64,000 nucleotides of DNA from Zasmidium citrigriseum (GCA_002786025.1 NHNW01000025.1:310001-374000), one strand, 5' to 3'. Positions 46,608-57,388 are shown, numbered from the stretch's first letter. Numbers and translations: made by a program. Notes: a model not told the origin generated them from the sequence alone.

Positions 46608-48481
46608 ATGATGTCGATCGCGACGCTCGTCCGTCGGCTTGCGCTGGCAAGCATCATCGCGCCTGCTTTTCACCAAGGCGGCCAGGTATTTGGTAAGGAA
46701 ACTTTCTTTTGTCGCATATTTCTTTTCATTCGTCAGTTGTTCACAGTTCACAGCGGGCTGGCGGAGGTCGGTGTCCAGCGTCGTTCCCGTTCAGCAGGCG
46801 GCCATCGAGCCAGAGTTCAGCATCGAGCCAGAGCTTAAGCTCACGACCCATATGGCCAAAGTCCAGGACACCTTACAGAACATGGAGTCCAAGCCATTGT
46901 GCAGCCGGCTCGCCCACAAGACCCTTCTGAACGCCTGTGGCACTTACAAGCGGAACGCCGACCAAGTCTTCGACAGCACCAACGAAGCTGTTGAGACCTA
47001 TCGAGACCTCTTCTCCATCCAACTCACGGCATGCGGCATGGATGAGGCGCAGCAGGAGGTGCCTTCTGCCTGCCAACCTCTTCTCCGGCCGCTTTCCCAC
47101 GATCCACGACGAGACATCTCCAACTGCAAGAAGTCCCTCCACGGTACCATCAACTACTGGACCTCATACGAGAACAACAAGCACCAGGGTCAGTTCTTGT
47201 GCTATGCCTGGCGCGCTCAGATCGACCAGACAGAGCAGCTCGAGACCATGCAGGGCATGTACGATGCGCTCAAGGGCATGGGCATTGTCATGGAAGAAAA
47301 GTTCAAGACCATGGAGCAACTCAAGCAGATGTCAGAGGACCTGGGTCTTGAGCTTCGGCGTGCATTTGAGGCGCTTCAAGCCGAGAACGAGAAGATGAAG
47401 GCGGAGATACAGCAGTCTTTCGGCGATGTTGCCAAAGGCATGTCCAACGTGAATGAAGGCGTCATCTCTCTTCTTGGCTCCGTGAGCCAGGTCGACGACG
47501 GACTTCAGCAGCACAACGCTCGTATCAGCGAGATCTTTGGCCGCCTGATTTCTCTCACAACCGACGTGGACACCTGGAGCGTCGGTGTTATCCAGGCTCG
47601 AGACGAGTACGAGAAGCTTCAAGCTATGATGCAGATGGAGTATCAACAGTATCTCACCGACGTCTTTAAGAAGGTGTACGAGCTCACTGCTGATGTGACG
47701 CGGGCAAACGACATCGTCAGCACCTTTGCCAGCCAAGTCGATCTCATCAGCAACGGGCTGGACGTTCCACTTTTCAAGGTGCAGGGAATTAGCACTGCGG
47801 CCGACAAGACTCAACAGAAGCTCCAGAGCTTCCAAACGCAGTTCGACGACATGGCGTCTCAGGCCAATATTACTCAAGAGAAGATGCAGGCCATTCACGA
47901 GGGGACCGAGAGGTTGAAGCCTCTCGCGGTAGCCGCACGCATTTTCCTTGATGGCCTCAACTGGTTCGTGCCGATTCTGATGAAGTTGGGCGGTTATTAT
48001 CTGTTGGGTGCTGGGTTGGTGATGGCAATCTGTTCCCAGAGGGAATGGAAGCTATGGCATTCGCTTCCTACATCACTCTTCCTGGGCTACCGTAAGTTCT
48101 GCACGACTTCTTCGTCTCCGTGACATCTGCTAATCGCATTTTTCAGCACTTGGTTGCATGGTCATCATGCCTCTGATGCCACCCAGTGGGCCAGTCGATG
48201 GCGCTGAAGCCGTATTGCAAGACGAGATCACGAGAAACTGGCGGCTCGTATTCTACGGCGTCTGCATTGGTACACTCATCGGGGTTGCCATATCGACTGC
48301 CATCAACAAGTTCAGAAACCGCTCCAACGGCAGCGCCGAGTTCGATACCCATGACAGCGCCGACTTCGATACCCATGGCAGCGCCGACTTCGATATCTAT
48401 GGCAGCGCCGAGTACGACCCCAACGCTGAGTACGATCCTGCAAGCCCAGGACGCCCAACGGTGAAGAAGTATAGCGTTTGA
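46608..48481 (+). CDS. kar5: Kar5/Tht1-like nuclear fusion protein
   Basis: Exons 46608-46692, 46754-48091 and 48147-48481, giving 585 aa. The N-terminus MMSIATLVRRLALASIIAPA is a signal sequence. The cysteine-bearing domain with LCSRLAHKTLLNACGTY, CKKSLHGTINYW and FLCYAWRAQID matches the Tht1-like family that drives nuclear envelope fusion in karyogamy. A long coiled-coil region follows (about residues 230-430). The C-terminal membrane part has segments FVPILMKLGGYYLLGAGLVM, TSLFLGYPLGCMVIM and LVFYGVCIGTLIGVAIST. The tail holds an unusual run of four related acidic units (SAEFDTHD, SADFDTHG, SADFDIYG, SAEYDPN). ER and nuclear envelope location is expected. The first intron is placed by frame continuity. 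Confidence 0.82.
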
Positions 48482-49290
48482 GCTATTATTGCACTTACCA
48501 AAGGATATCTATCCGACGACTTGACGACAACACGCGATACAACATACACCATAAACGATAGACGACTGGCCTCATCACGAGCCACTTCCTCCGACCTTCA
48601 GCAGCACCACGACACGCAGAAGCAATCTCAAAAGGAGGACACATAAAAACATACACATACAGATGGCATCTATGTACGGGACACGACAAAAGCGGCTTTG
48701 ATATCTTTACCCACGGCTTAGCGTGATTTCCGACTTCAAGGGAAGACAGGCCGATTGATGATTTGAGACGAGGAAAACAGAACCAAAAAGATACTTCATG
48801 GCTTCGAGACGGTGAGAAAGCGTGGGCCAATCTTGGTCTTTGACTTGGTCTTCTCATATTCTTAAGAGAGCACCTTCGGCGGGCGAGCTATCTGTACTTA
48901 TTGGAAATGATACCCCCTTTGCTTCACTGGAGATTTTCTCGACTGGAGATTTTCCTGACTGGAGGTTTCTTGACTGAAGATTTCCTTGACTTTAGATTGC
49001 GTTGACTCTAGATTGCACTAGGTCTTCATTGCCTTCACTGTAGACTTCGTCCCCTCCGGTATTTCTCTCATTCAAATCTTGGGTCATTTAGATTCCAGAC
49101 CATTGGAATCTTGGAGCATGAGGATTATAGCCCAATGGGGTTATAATTCATTGGGAACCTGATCCATTGGAATTCCTGTTCATCAAGATCTTGCTATACT
49201 AGCATTATTCTCGAAGGATATCATGGGCCGGGGAGGCATTGCCTTCGATAAGCGTTTTGCTCGAGCCAGATTTCTGGCAATCGCCCGCTT
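48482..49290. other. Intergenic with a decaying minisatellite
   Basis: It lies between convergent genes. It contains the 16-bp tandem array at 48926-49020 and, beyond it to about 49200, loose repeats of a cattggaat-type word. Confidence 0.6.
48926..49020. repeat. Degenerate 16-bp tandem repeat, six units
   Basis: The units start actggagattttctcg, actggagattttcctg, actggaggtttcttg, actgaagatttccttg, actttagattgcgttg and actctagattgcacta. Divergence grows from the first to the last. Confidence 0.75.
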
Positions 49291-50393
49291 TCAAGACCCA
49301 AAGGTCGAGAACCTAGACCAACGCTCGCTCGAAGCAAACATCTGCCTGACATTCAGATTGACTCTCTTCCCCTTCATCCAGCCCCTCCACTGCTCATACT
49401 CCTCCCCAGGCCAACTCTCCATCCACTCCGGACAAGTGCCCTCCACTATCTTCGGCACCCCATGCCACGCATACCGACTCTCGCCACTCATAAGAACCGC
49501 ATCTCCAGATCTCAGCCTCATCACAGCCACCTCCGCCTCTCCATCTCCCTTCTCTAACCCGCACATGAAGACCGCGTCGCAACCCAGCGAAATCGAGACC
49601 AAAGGCGCGGCACACTCCTCGCTGACGTCTCGATGGAGACTTAGCGTGTCGCCGGGGGAGTAGAGATTGACGATTGCGGCTTCTGCTTTCATGGGGAAGA
49701 TTCTTTCGATGAGGGTTTTGGTGTCCGAGGGGAAGGCTGGTGGGGCGTTTGAAGGGTATCGTTTGGCGGTCCAGTCGTATTGGCCGCCGAGGGTGCACCA
49801 GCGGAGTTTTTTGGTGAGAAATTGGGAGGTTGTCAGGGGTTTGTGGATGCTTGGATCCTTAGGTAGAAAGTCCAAGTTTGAGGATGAGGGAGAGAAGTAG
49901 GAATCGGGTGGTTGGGGATAGGGGACGTGATGGTGCAGGTGGACGTTCGTCAGGTGTTGTGGGTTGGAGATGTCTCTGTGGAGAAGCTTGACGAGGAGGG
50001 ACAGCTGGACGCTGGGTGATAGGAGAGATGGATAGATTAGAAGACCTACCTTTCTCAGAGACTTGGAGAATCGAAGCTAAGAGGGTGTTTCTTACCAGGC
50101 AAGTTGGGGACTCGGTATACTAGGCAATGCTCGAAAGAGTCTGATAATTCTTCGCTCAAATCTCTCGGCCCATCACGGAGGAAGTTCAGGAAGATGTCTC
50201 GCAGCTCAGAAGGTAATTGAATAGTCTTTTTTCGGACTACCTGATCGTTGTGTGGCTCGCCATCGTCGTTAAATTGGATGAGTCCCGGCTGGTCGTCGAG
50301 CGTGTTGGTCTTGAGCTTGAGCTTTTGATATTCCTTGTAGACTTCTCGTAGCTTCGCCGGTGGTTTCGCATGCGCATCGAGTTCGTTAGACAT
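49291..50393 (-). CDS. ALKBH1-like Fe(II)/2-oxoglutarate dioxygenase
   Basis: Exons on the minus strand are 50393-50096 and 50045-49291, with a 50-nt intron, giving 350 aa. After the splice, GLLIYPSLLSPSVQLSLLVKLLHRDIS, shown in part, matches the start of the AlkB domain in ALKBH1 relatives. The iron ligands are His237 and Asp239 in SLHRDVSEE and His294 in RYAWHGVP. The 2-oxoglutarate arginines are in RVNLNVRQ (Arg327, Arg333). NLYSPGDTL is the conserved strand before the first histidine. ALKBH1-type enzymes oxidatively demethylate nucleic acids, including tRNA; the substrate here is not known. It faces away from the gene at 50568 across 174 bp. Confidence 0.9.
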
Positions 50394-50567
50394 GCTGTCT
50401 TGGTTAAATTGATGGAGATGTTGATGGAGAAAGATTCACTTCGCGCCTGCTGAGGTCGTGTGCCGATGACGGGTGCCAAGCGTTTGGCGCGTCTCCCGGA
50501 AAGTCCAGACGCGTCCGGGAGGCGACAACCTAGCAAAGACACCCTCAACACATCTCCTACAGCAATA
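50394..50567. promoter_or_regulatory. Compact divergent promoter
   Basis: 174 bp between the start codons of the ALKBH1-like gene (minus) and the acidic protein gene (plus). It contains two copies of a cggga/tccgg word around acgcgtccggga near 50508-50520. Shared regulation is plausible but unproven. Confidence 0.45.
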
Positions 50568-52736
50568 ATGCCGCCCAAAAGAACCACCTTCTCGCGTGTC
50601 GAGCCCGCGCCGCGACAGACGAGACTCTCCTCTCGACGGAGCCTGCCTCTAACCCATCGCCGAGATTCACCACCGGTCCGGCAGAAGCGACAGTCGACTC
50701 TTACTCAAATCGAATACATTCGCAGCGATGCCACCATTCCTAACTCGAGCGATGAAGACGAAGAAGAGAGCGAGTATGAAGAGACGCAGCCCAAGAAGAA
50801 GCTGCGGCTTAGCGGAGTAAAGAGAGAAAAGGGCCGAGATCCTGGACAGTCTACCTTGACGCAGAAGTGGGACTGGAAGGCTATGGCTATGGCAGCGGCA
50901 AGAGACGATGAGCATAGCGATGGCAATCTGGTACTCTTGGAGGATGAAATCGATAAGGAGGAGGAGAAGAAGGTGGTACAGCCAAAGCCAAAATCGAAGG
51001 GACACACCCAGACTCAGAGCGAACTTCTCGTCGTTGCACTCGTCGACAGCGACCCGGACTCGGACGCAAGCACGCAGCCACCCAGACGCGTTGCTTTCGC
51101 TCCTTCAGATGCGGATAAGAACAGCACCAGGCCGACGACTGCAGACTCAACAGTGCATCCAAAGACTCCCCAAGGGCGACGTAGACTGGAGATCCCATCA
51201 TCAGAAACGCCTTCGAGCTTGAAGCTTTCTCGGCATTCGCCCAAGAAACAGGAATTGTACGAGGGATCTCCTCTCAAGGAGCGGAGTAGCAATCTGCCTC
51301 CGCTCAAGAGGTCAAGGTCTCCGACTCCAGATAAGGAAGGTAAGGACGCACACAAATCGCAAGCTTCTACCTTTGAACAGACGAAGAATGGCGAACTTCG
51401 GTCACAAACTTGGACGGCGACTTTGGCCCTGACTCCCAAGAAAGACCCTGCGCCTGCAAAGCGTCAGCTGCAGCGAGTATCAACCATTCAGGAATCCGAT
51501 GCCTCGGATATGGAGTTAGATCTCTCACCCGTACAAGAGGAGCCTGAAGACGATCCAATTCTTCCTTCACAGCAACCCGTTCAGCGCAAGCGACGCTCGC
51601 TGCAGCGAGTCACGACTATTCAAGACTCGGAGGAGAATAGCTCAGACCTGATAGACCTAGACGATATTCGGCCTGCAGATCCTACGGCAGACGGAAGTCA
51701 AGAGATGGCACCGTCGTCTCCGCCTAATAGAGCAGCAACGACTCAACATCCAGAAGAGGGCGCACTGGATGTAGCGATCCTCCCATCTGATCCTCCCGAG
51801 ATTGATTTGTCTCCAAAGCGAGCAAGTCAATCTACGCCTCCAGATCTGGAAGATGTTCAGTATGCTACAGACGTAGATCCTGCTCCAGCTGTTGTAGATC
51901 AAGCCGATCACTCGCAAGATAGGCACATTGACAACGCCGAGGCATCACAACGAGTGCAAGAAGACCAACAGGACCAACAGGAGCCCCAGCCCGATGATCT
52001 TGACGACGAGACCGACGATGACCTCAACCCGCGTGTTCACAAGAACGTTCAAAACGAAGACTTGGATGACGAAGACGATGAAGAAGATGAAGATTACATG
52101 GACGACGAGACCTACCCACAAACCTACGACCCTGTCAGCGCAGCCTTGGAGCGAGACGCCGCCAGGTACGGCAGAGATACACAGTATGAATCGGACGTAG
52201 ATCATGCAGACGATGAAGGCTCTGTCATTGCAGCTTCGGATGGAGACCTTGAAGTAGATGGGGCCACTAGAGAGGTGGAGTTTGTCCCTTCGAGCCAGCC
52301 TGGAGAATCCAGAATCCGAAGCTCGCAAGAAGCAACAGAGCTACCCGCCTTGGAGAACATGACACGCAAGGAGACGCCAACAGGCGATGTGAACGACTCG
52401 GGCTATAGCAGCCAACATAATACAGCAAAGTCCACCAAGACTGCGCCATTCGTTGCAGACAATGCTGGACCACGCCCGTCGCAAATCAGCACAGTCGTTG
52501 ACGATACTCAATCGCCACGCAGCCGACCGAACTCTGCTCATGGTTGGACTCAGAAGTCCGCTCCTGCTTGGCCGGAGACACTGTCGAGCTCACCGTTTCC
52601 ATTGCCTCCAGGATTCGCCATGAGATCTCAGCGGAGGGTAGGTGAAACCCAGTCCAGCGGACTCATGGACTTCAGCTTGCCCCCTCCTCCACCATTGTTC
52701 CTCTCGTCGAGTCGGGTTGAGCAGGAAGAATCATGA
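50568..52736 (+). CDS. Large acidic, mostly disordered nuclear-type protein
   Basis: Single exon, about 722 aa from ATG at 50568 (MPPKRTTFSRVEPAPRQTR). The open frame extends 36 codons further upstream without a better start. The N-terminal 60 residues are basic, followed by QSTLTQ repeated twice (RQSTLTQIEYI and GQSTLTQKWDW) and KKKLR, a possible nuclear signal. The middle holds another repeat, LQRVSTIQESD and LQRVTTIQDSE. An extremely acidic run, LDDEDDEEDEDYMDDETY, lies around residue 510. The C-terminus is proline-rich (FSLPPPPPLFLSS). No catalytic domain is seen. The repeated short motifs look like binding sites for a partner protein. I do not recognise the family. Confidence 0.75.
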   Translation: MPPKRTTFSRVEPAPRQTRLSSRRSLPLTHRRDSPPVRQKRQSTLTQIEYIRSDATIPNSSDEDEEESEYEETQPKKKLRLSGVKREKGRDPGQSTLTQKWDWKAMAMAAARDDEHSDGNLVLLEDEIDKEEEKKVVQPKPKSKGHTQTQSELLVVALVDSDPDSDASTQPPRRVAFAPSDADKNSTRPTTADSTVHPKTPQGRRRLEIPSSETPSSLKLSRHSPKKQELYEGSPLKERSSNLPPLKRSRSPTPDKEGKDAHKSQASTFEQTKNGELRSQTWTATLALTPKKDPAPAKRQLQRVSTIQESDASDMELDLSPVQEEPEDDPILPSQQPVQRKRRSLQRVTTIQDSEENSSDLIDLDDIRPADPTADGSQEMAPSSPPNRAATTQHPEEGALDVAILPSDPPEIDLSPKRASQSTPPDLEDVQYATDVDPAPAVVDQADHSQDRHIDNAEASQRVQEDQQDQQEPQPDDLDDETDDDLNPRVHKNVQNEDLDDEDDEEDEDYMDDETYPQTYDPVSAALERDAARYGRDTQYESDVDHADDEGSVIAASDGDLEVDGATREVEFVPSSQPGESRIRSSQEATELPALENMTRKETPTGDVNDSGYSSQHNTAKSTKTAPFVADNAGPRPSQISTVVDDTQSPRSRPNSAHGWTQKSAPAWPETLSSSPFPLPPGFAMRSQRRVGETQSSGLMDFSLPPPPPLFLSSSRVEQEES

Positions 52737-53259
52737 GCAGAAAAGCTGGAAACGGAAGATGGACTAGACATTTTTGGATAGACTCAAATACAAGTGAGTG
52801 ATGAACTTACATTCAAGTGGTCCACTGAGCTTCTGATCCGCACATGCATCCACTCTTACTCGCTCCAGCCCTCCCGTTCGATCTTGTTATGTTTATTCGA
52901 TGACGAAGTGACGGGTCCGATGTGCTTTGGCAAGAAGCTGACTGATTCTCCGAGCTGTGTTGATCAATTTGGCTTTTCGGCGAGAACACCCTAATCCTAC
53001 CTCTAGCATCGGCGTTCGCGCCGAGTGTAAGTGAATACTAAAGCCACACCTATATCGTTGATCCAAGTCTCGTATTGTAGCTACCCTCCTTCTACCGCTC
53101 AAACTGGAAAATTAGCTCTCTACGACAGTGCGCGATTCCAAGCTATCGAACGGGTTGTAACACTCTTAGCTGTTCTCGAGAAAGTTTGGGATTCCTAGAG
53201 GCATCTTCCATTTTGACCATTGGGTACTGCAAGACAGACATCCACGCGAGTGATTCAAA
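52737..53259. other. Intergenic with dispersed repeat copy A
   Basis: 3' flank of the acidic protein gene and 5' flank of the ureidoglycolate lyase gene. It contains the repeat at 53081-53218. Confidence 0.6.
53081..53218. repeat. Dispersed repeat, copy A
   Basis: About 138 bp that align with 62949-63086, sharing words such as attagctctct, cactcttagc, ttctcgaga and ctagaggcatcttcc. It sits just upstream of the gene starting at 53260. Confidence 0.8.
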
Positions 53260-53952
53260 ATGCCAGGAATCCAATCCACCACCACAGACTTCGACACCAA
53301 CGAAATCGCCTACGTCCCAACCACAGGCGTCCGCAAAGTCGTCGAAACACCCCTAGTCCTCGCCAATCCCGATTCAATCAAAGGCTACGGCCACATCGTC
53401 GACTCACCAAAGGACTTCCCCATCGAGATCGTCCGCTGGCCAGCTCAAGGCTGGCGGCCTGTAGACGACAACTCCGGCGACCAAGGCGGCATTACCGAAG
53501 GCATCTTCGAGTTCTGGTGGAAAGGCGACACTCTCTACGCCCGCAACAATGCCGTTGGTGATAGCTACCTCTTCGCATGGAGCAGACTGCCTGAGGAAGC
53601 TGCTAGTTCTGGCGCAGCTACGGTTCCCAGGGAAAAGGCGTTGATTTGGCGGGCCAACTACCACCCTGATGGCGGACAGCTCTTCTTTCCCATTGAGGGC
53701 GAGAAGAGTTTTGTTGTGCCCTTGGCACTGCCGGGGGATGATGTAAGGCCGGAGGATTTCAAGACGTTTCGGGTTGAAGGTGGGAAGGGGCTTTATATTC
53801 ATCCGAATATCTGGCATGGGGCTGTTGTGCCGGTGGATGATGAGTGTAGGTTGCTGGATCGGCAGGGGAGGGTGCATGCGCGTGTGAGCGTGAATTTTGC
53901 CGAGGAGTTTGGGAGTTATTTGGCGTCGCCTTTGGGGAGGGTGGAGGAGTAA
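53260..53952 (+). CDS. Ureidoglycolate lyase (ureidoglycolate hydrolase family)
   Basis: Single exon, 230 aa, start MPGIQSTTTDFDTNEIAYVP. Cupin-type fold of the AllA family. RWPAQGWRPVD, FEFWWKGDTLYARNN, NYHPDGGQLFFP and YIHPNIWHGAVVPV match the conserved blocks, the last containing active-site region histidines. The C-terminal RVSVNFAEEFG is also conserved. The enzyme splits ureidoglycolate to glyoxylate and urea in the last steps of allantoin (purine) use as a nitrogen source. In fungi it is cytosolic and often under nitrogen control; no clear GATA cluster was checked here. The neighbours are not purine genes. Confidence 0.9.
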   Translation: MPGIQSTTTDFDTNEIAYVPTTGVRKVVETPLVLANPDSIKGYGHIVDSPKDFPIEIVRWPAQGWRPVDDNSGDQGGITEGIFEFWWKGDTLYARNNAVGDSYLFAWSRLPEEAASSGAATVPREKALIWRANYHPDGGQLFFPIEGEKSFVVPLALPGDDVRPEDFKTFRVEGGKGLYIHPNIWHGAVVPVDDECRLLDRQGRVHARVSVNFAEEFGSYLASPLGRVEE

Positions 53953-54288
53953 GGGGCTGGAAGATTTGGATTTGGTAGACATTACCAGCAACGAGGAGAA
54001 AACAGACTACCTCAGAAATTGAACGAGTGACTGAGCCAATAAACATTGCTTTCAGGTGTTGAATCTAAGCAGTCGTTTTGGAGAGGCAAAGTCCAGCAAG
54101 GATGTGAAATATCGATCTCGAGAGAGATGCACTCGTCGCCGCAGCGATCCACATCTCTCTCAATCTCGCATCTACTCCTCTGGCTCTGCTCTCGCCGTAG
54201 CGATCCGCATGGCCCTCAGATCTCCCAGCTCTCAACGTTCGCTTGAACACCAGCCTCTTCGGCCCTTCACAGTCGAACAACATTCCTT
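53953..54288. other. Intergenic between convergent genes
   Basis: No feature recognised. Confidence 0.5.
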
Positions 54289-56733
54289 TCAATACCATCC
54301 ATTCCACTGTCCACTACTCTGCAGCAGCGCCAATCTCCTCTCCATCGGAGGCTTGATGAATGGCTTCTTGCGCAGTTCCTCTAGGCGCTCATTCATCACC
54401 CCCTTGTCCTGCTCCCACACTTTGAAGTCTGGAAAGTCGCGAGCTCTCAGGGGGACATAGTCCTCGCATGGGAGGTAGGAGATGTCCTTGAAGTGCTTCG
54501 CGGCGTTCGAGTCACCCCACATATCAAAGTCCTTCTTAATATTGACCTCGATACCGTCGAAGCTGTGGCGTCGATGTGTTCGTCTGTTGAACGTAGCCAG
54601 GAAGTCGTCCTTTCTGCCGTCGAAGTCATGGTGATGAAGATTTGGCCTCTTGACTCCTCCCGTCTGGCGGTTGGGGTCCTTTCCTGAAGTTCTGATCTTT
54701 CCGGAGGGAGCCTTCTTCGGCTTCCTCCACTTCGCGGCCAGGCTCTCTGCGAGTTTCTTCTTGTCCTTGTTGTCTACTCCATCCCAGTATTGGACCCATC
54801 CCTGCAACTTCGTCTTCTGGTCCCTGATCTTCTTGTTCAGGAAGTAGATCTTGACTTGGTCTTCTTCTTTCTCTTTGAGAAGTTCAGCTTTCTCTAATTG
54901 AAGCGCATTCTTCACTCCTTCTTGACAGCCGCCAATGGCCTCGAGTTGGGCGTTGAACTCGAAATAGTTCGGAATCAAACGCGCTGGTTGCTTCGGAAGC
55001 AAAAGCTTTGGAAGCCTGTCCTGATCTCCAGTAGCGTTGCCATTCGAATCTCCGGAGCCAGCATGCTCTACCTTGCCGTTCTCTCGCAAAGCCTTGTTCT
55101 CAGCTTGCAGGCGCTCAACCGTCTTCAGAAGTGTTTCATGCTCCGATCGCAGTTCTTCGTGTTTTGACATGGCGTGTTCCAAGCAGGACCCTAATACAGA
55201 CTTCTCGTCCGTGTTAGACTCATACAATTGCTCGCATTTGTAGATCAGTTCGGTGATTGCGTGGTCTTTGTCCTCATTGGCTTCTTCCAGCTGTTTCTGC
55301 AGATCCTGTTTCTCTGTGGTCGAATCTTCCAGGCTCTCAGTGAGTTCGGAGTTCTTGTCCTTCAGCAGTTGATTCTCCTCGTTGGTCGCCTTCAAGGCTC
55401 GCTCAAGACGAGCTATCTCTGATGATGTGGCGTGCTGGATCTCCTTGATCTGCCGCTCCATAGTGTCCTTCTCCGTATTCGCCGTAGCGATGGTCTCGTG
55501 CGCTGTTGCCAACATCTTCTTGAGATCAACGATCTCCCGGGCAGAGTCTTCCGTGGCCTGCTTCGCAGTCTCCCGCTCCTTCAACAACTCGCTCGTAGCG
55601 TTTTGTCTCGCGGAGTCGATGTCCTGCAGCTTTTGCTTCAGGCCACTGACTGCTTTCTCCGAGGACTCGAGGTCCTTCTCTAGACCAGAGATCTTGCCTT
55701 TGGCCTTCCCGTCTGCTGCTTCGGCATCCTTCAACTTCTGTTCCAGTCGGGTCTTCTCTTTCGCCAGATCATGTTTCGCTGTACCAAGACGCTTAATCTC
55801 CTTAGCAGCGTCGTCGTTTTCCGATTGCGATGTCTTCAAAGCTTTATCCAAACGGTCGACCTCTTCCTTGTTTGCGTCTCGCTCCTCGTTGGATGTCTTG
55901 AGCTCGCCCTCCAGATCTGATATCCGTCGGTCAGTAGAGGATTTGAGGGACTCCAGCTGGGTCTTCAGGTCGGAAATCTCCTTTTTGAGATCTCCGTTTG
56001 ACTCTTCCAATCCTTCAATCTTCTTGCCAGCTTCGGTGTTCGCAGAAGTGGCTTCTTTCAATCTCTCTGCCGTCTCAGTCTGCTTTCGAGTCATCTGTTT
56101 GAGACTCTTCTTCCCCGCTGTCAGTTTCTTGGAGTAGCCATAGATCTCGGCTCTTGCTGTCCGGCCCTTGGCCTTGGCCTTCTTGGTCTCCTTGTTCGCC
56201 ACTTCCAGCTTGCCGTTGTATTCGTCCCGAGTCTCCTTCAGCTTCTGTTCAGCCTCGTCCTGTAGTTGCGAGACTTTCTTTACGTGGAGCCTCGAGGCAT
56301 TTACCTTCGTCGAGGTGAGGAACCCACAGACCAGCAGCAATCCAAAGATGATGCAGGGAAACCAGAAGTCCAGACTCGACATTCTCTCCATCATCGGGTA
56401 GACAGGGTCGATGGCCTGAACATCGCTTCCGTTCCATGGTACCTCATGCTCGAACGGAGAGACGGCGGCGGTGGGCGTGATGATGTCGCTCACCGTGTTG
56501 GTGACCTCCGGCTGCCATTGGGAGGTGAAGGCGGGCGATGCGGCGAGCTCCTCGGGCGCCTGAGTGAGGACATCGTCGAGCAGGGAGTCGGCCTCGACCA
56601 CGATATGCTGGCGGGGGATGATGTCCCAGCGACCCAGGCAAATGCGGGTGTGGAGCTTGTCGACCACACCAGAGACGAGCATCAGGCCGAAGCTCACGCC
56701 GAGCTTGATCGCGGCGGTTGTGTGGTCGGCCAT
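54289..56733 (-). CDS. Membrane-anchored long coiled-coil protein
   Basis: Single exon, 814 aa, start MADHTTAAIKLGVSFGLMLV. Hydrophobic segments lie at about 8-24 and 121-142 (LDFWFPCIIFGLLLVCGF). A heptad-rich coiled coil runs from about 150 to 590, full of Glu, Lys, Leu and Ala. The C-terminal 200 residues are basic and more globular (NYFEFNAQLEAIGGCQ, then GGVKRPNLHHHDFDGRK, FDMWGDSNAAKHFKDI), ending LLQSSGQWNGWY. No enzymatic motif is seen. It could tether or scaffold at the ER or nuclear envelope. A second coiled-coil gene follows upstream on the same strand, possibly a distant tandem relative. Confidence 0.8.
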   Translation of the reverse strand: MADHTTAAIKLGVSFGLMLVSGVVDKLHTRICLGRWDIIPRQHIVVEADSLLDDVLTQAPEELAASPAFTSQWQPEVTNTVSDIITPTAAVSPFEHEVPWNGSDVQAIDPVYPMMERMSSLDFWFPCIIFGLLLVCGFLTSTKVNASRLHVKKVSQLQDEAEQKLKETRDEYNGKLEVANKETKKAKAKGRTARAEIYGYSKKLTAGKKSLKQMTRKQTETAERLKEATSANTEAGKKIEGLEESNGDLKKEISDLKTQLESLKSSTDRRISDLEGELKTSNEERDANKEEVDRLDKALKTSQSENDDAAKEIKRLGTAKHDLAKEKTRLEQKLKDAEAADGKAKGKISGLEKDLESSEKAVSGLKQKLQDIDSARQNATSELLKERETAKQATEDSAREIVDLKKMLATAHETIATANTEKDTMERQIKEIQHATSSEIARLERALKATNEENQLLKDKNSELTESLEDSTTEKQDLQKQLEEANEDKDHAITELIYKCEQLYESNTDEKSVLGSCLEHAMSKHEELRSEHETLLKTVERLQAENKALRENGKVEHAGSGDSNGNATGDQDRLPKLLLPKQPARLIPNYFEFNAQLEAIGGCQEGVKNALQLEKAELLKEKEEDQVKIYFLNKKIRDQKTKLQGWVQYWDGVDNKDKKKLAESLAAKWRKPKKAPSGKIRTSGKDPNRQTGGVKRPNLHHHDFDGRKDDFLATFNRRTHRRHSFDGIEVNIKKDFDMWGDSNAAKHFKDISYLPCEDYVPLRARDFPDFKVWEQDKGVMNERLEELRKKPFIKPPMERRLALLQSSGQWNGWY

Positions 56734-57388
56734 ACTCGCTGCTATCCTCGATCGTGGTGGTGCGGTGAGGATGCTCGATGGCGAGTCTGGAATGCGCGGC
56801 TTTTCGAGAGGGAGGGGAGATGTGTGCGTCGGGCGGGAAGTTGAAGCCCGCTAGCGCCGTTCTAGCGTCCGCGAGTGAATGTTGCAGGCTTTGGGCTTTC
56901 TTCACACCTCGCTTAGCATTCACCGAACAAAGATAGCATCCACTCTATACAAGGGTATAACGATTATTAAGAAGTCTCAAAGAACAATATAAAGAATTTG
57001 CAAACTCCAGGTCTTTTTCTCAAAGATGCATTTCTGGTGTGTGGTTTAGGAAGGAGCGTAGGGAAGGAAGGAGCGTAGGGAAGGAAGGAGCGTAGGGAAG
57101 GAAGGAGCTCAATTAAGTAGGGGGTCAAAGTCGAATGCATACTATCAGCGATGCAGGTTACCACCACAACAAAGACGATGTTGGCACGATTAAGACAGCA
57201 GGAGAGACAGTAGGATTGAAATATTCGACAGGAGAATCATGAAATGTAGTCTGGCTACTTACTACTCATGCTCGTAGCGCCCATGCCCCGATACAAGCTG
57301 TGATCAAACGTCGTATGCGCCTGCTGCGTTCAGTCCATCAGCCATGTAGTATCATCGAACTCATCGTCCTCCACAGCCGCTCAAGCCC
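56734..57388. other. Intergenic between the two coiled-coil genes
   Basis: Contains the 17-bp tandem array at 57048-57109; otherwise nothing seen. Confidence 0.5.
57048..57109. repeat. 17-bp tandem repeat, about 3.6 units
   Basis: The unit aggaaggagcgtaggga occurs three times without change, then breaks off as aggaaggagc. The perfect copies point to recent expansion. Confidence 0.85.
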
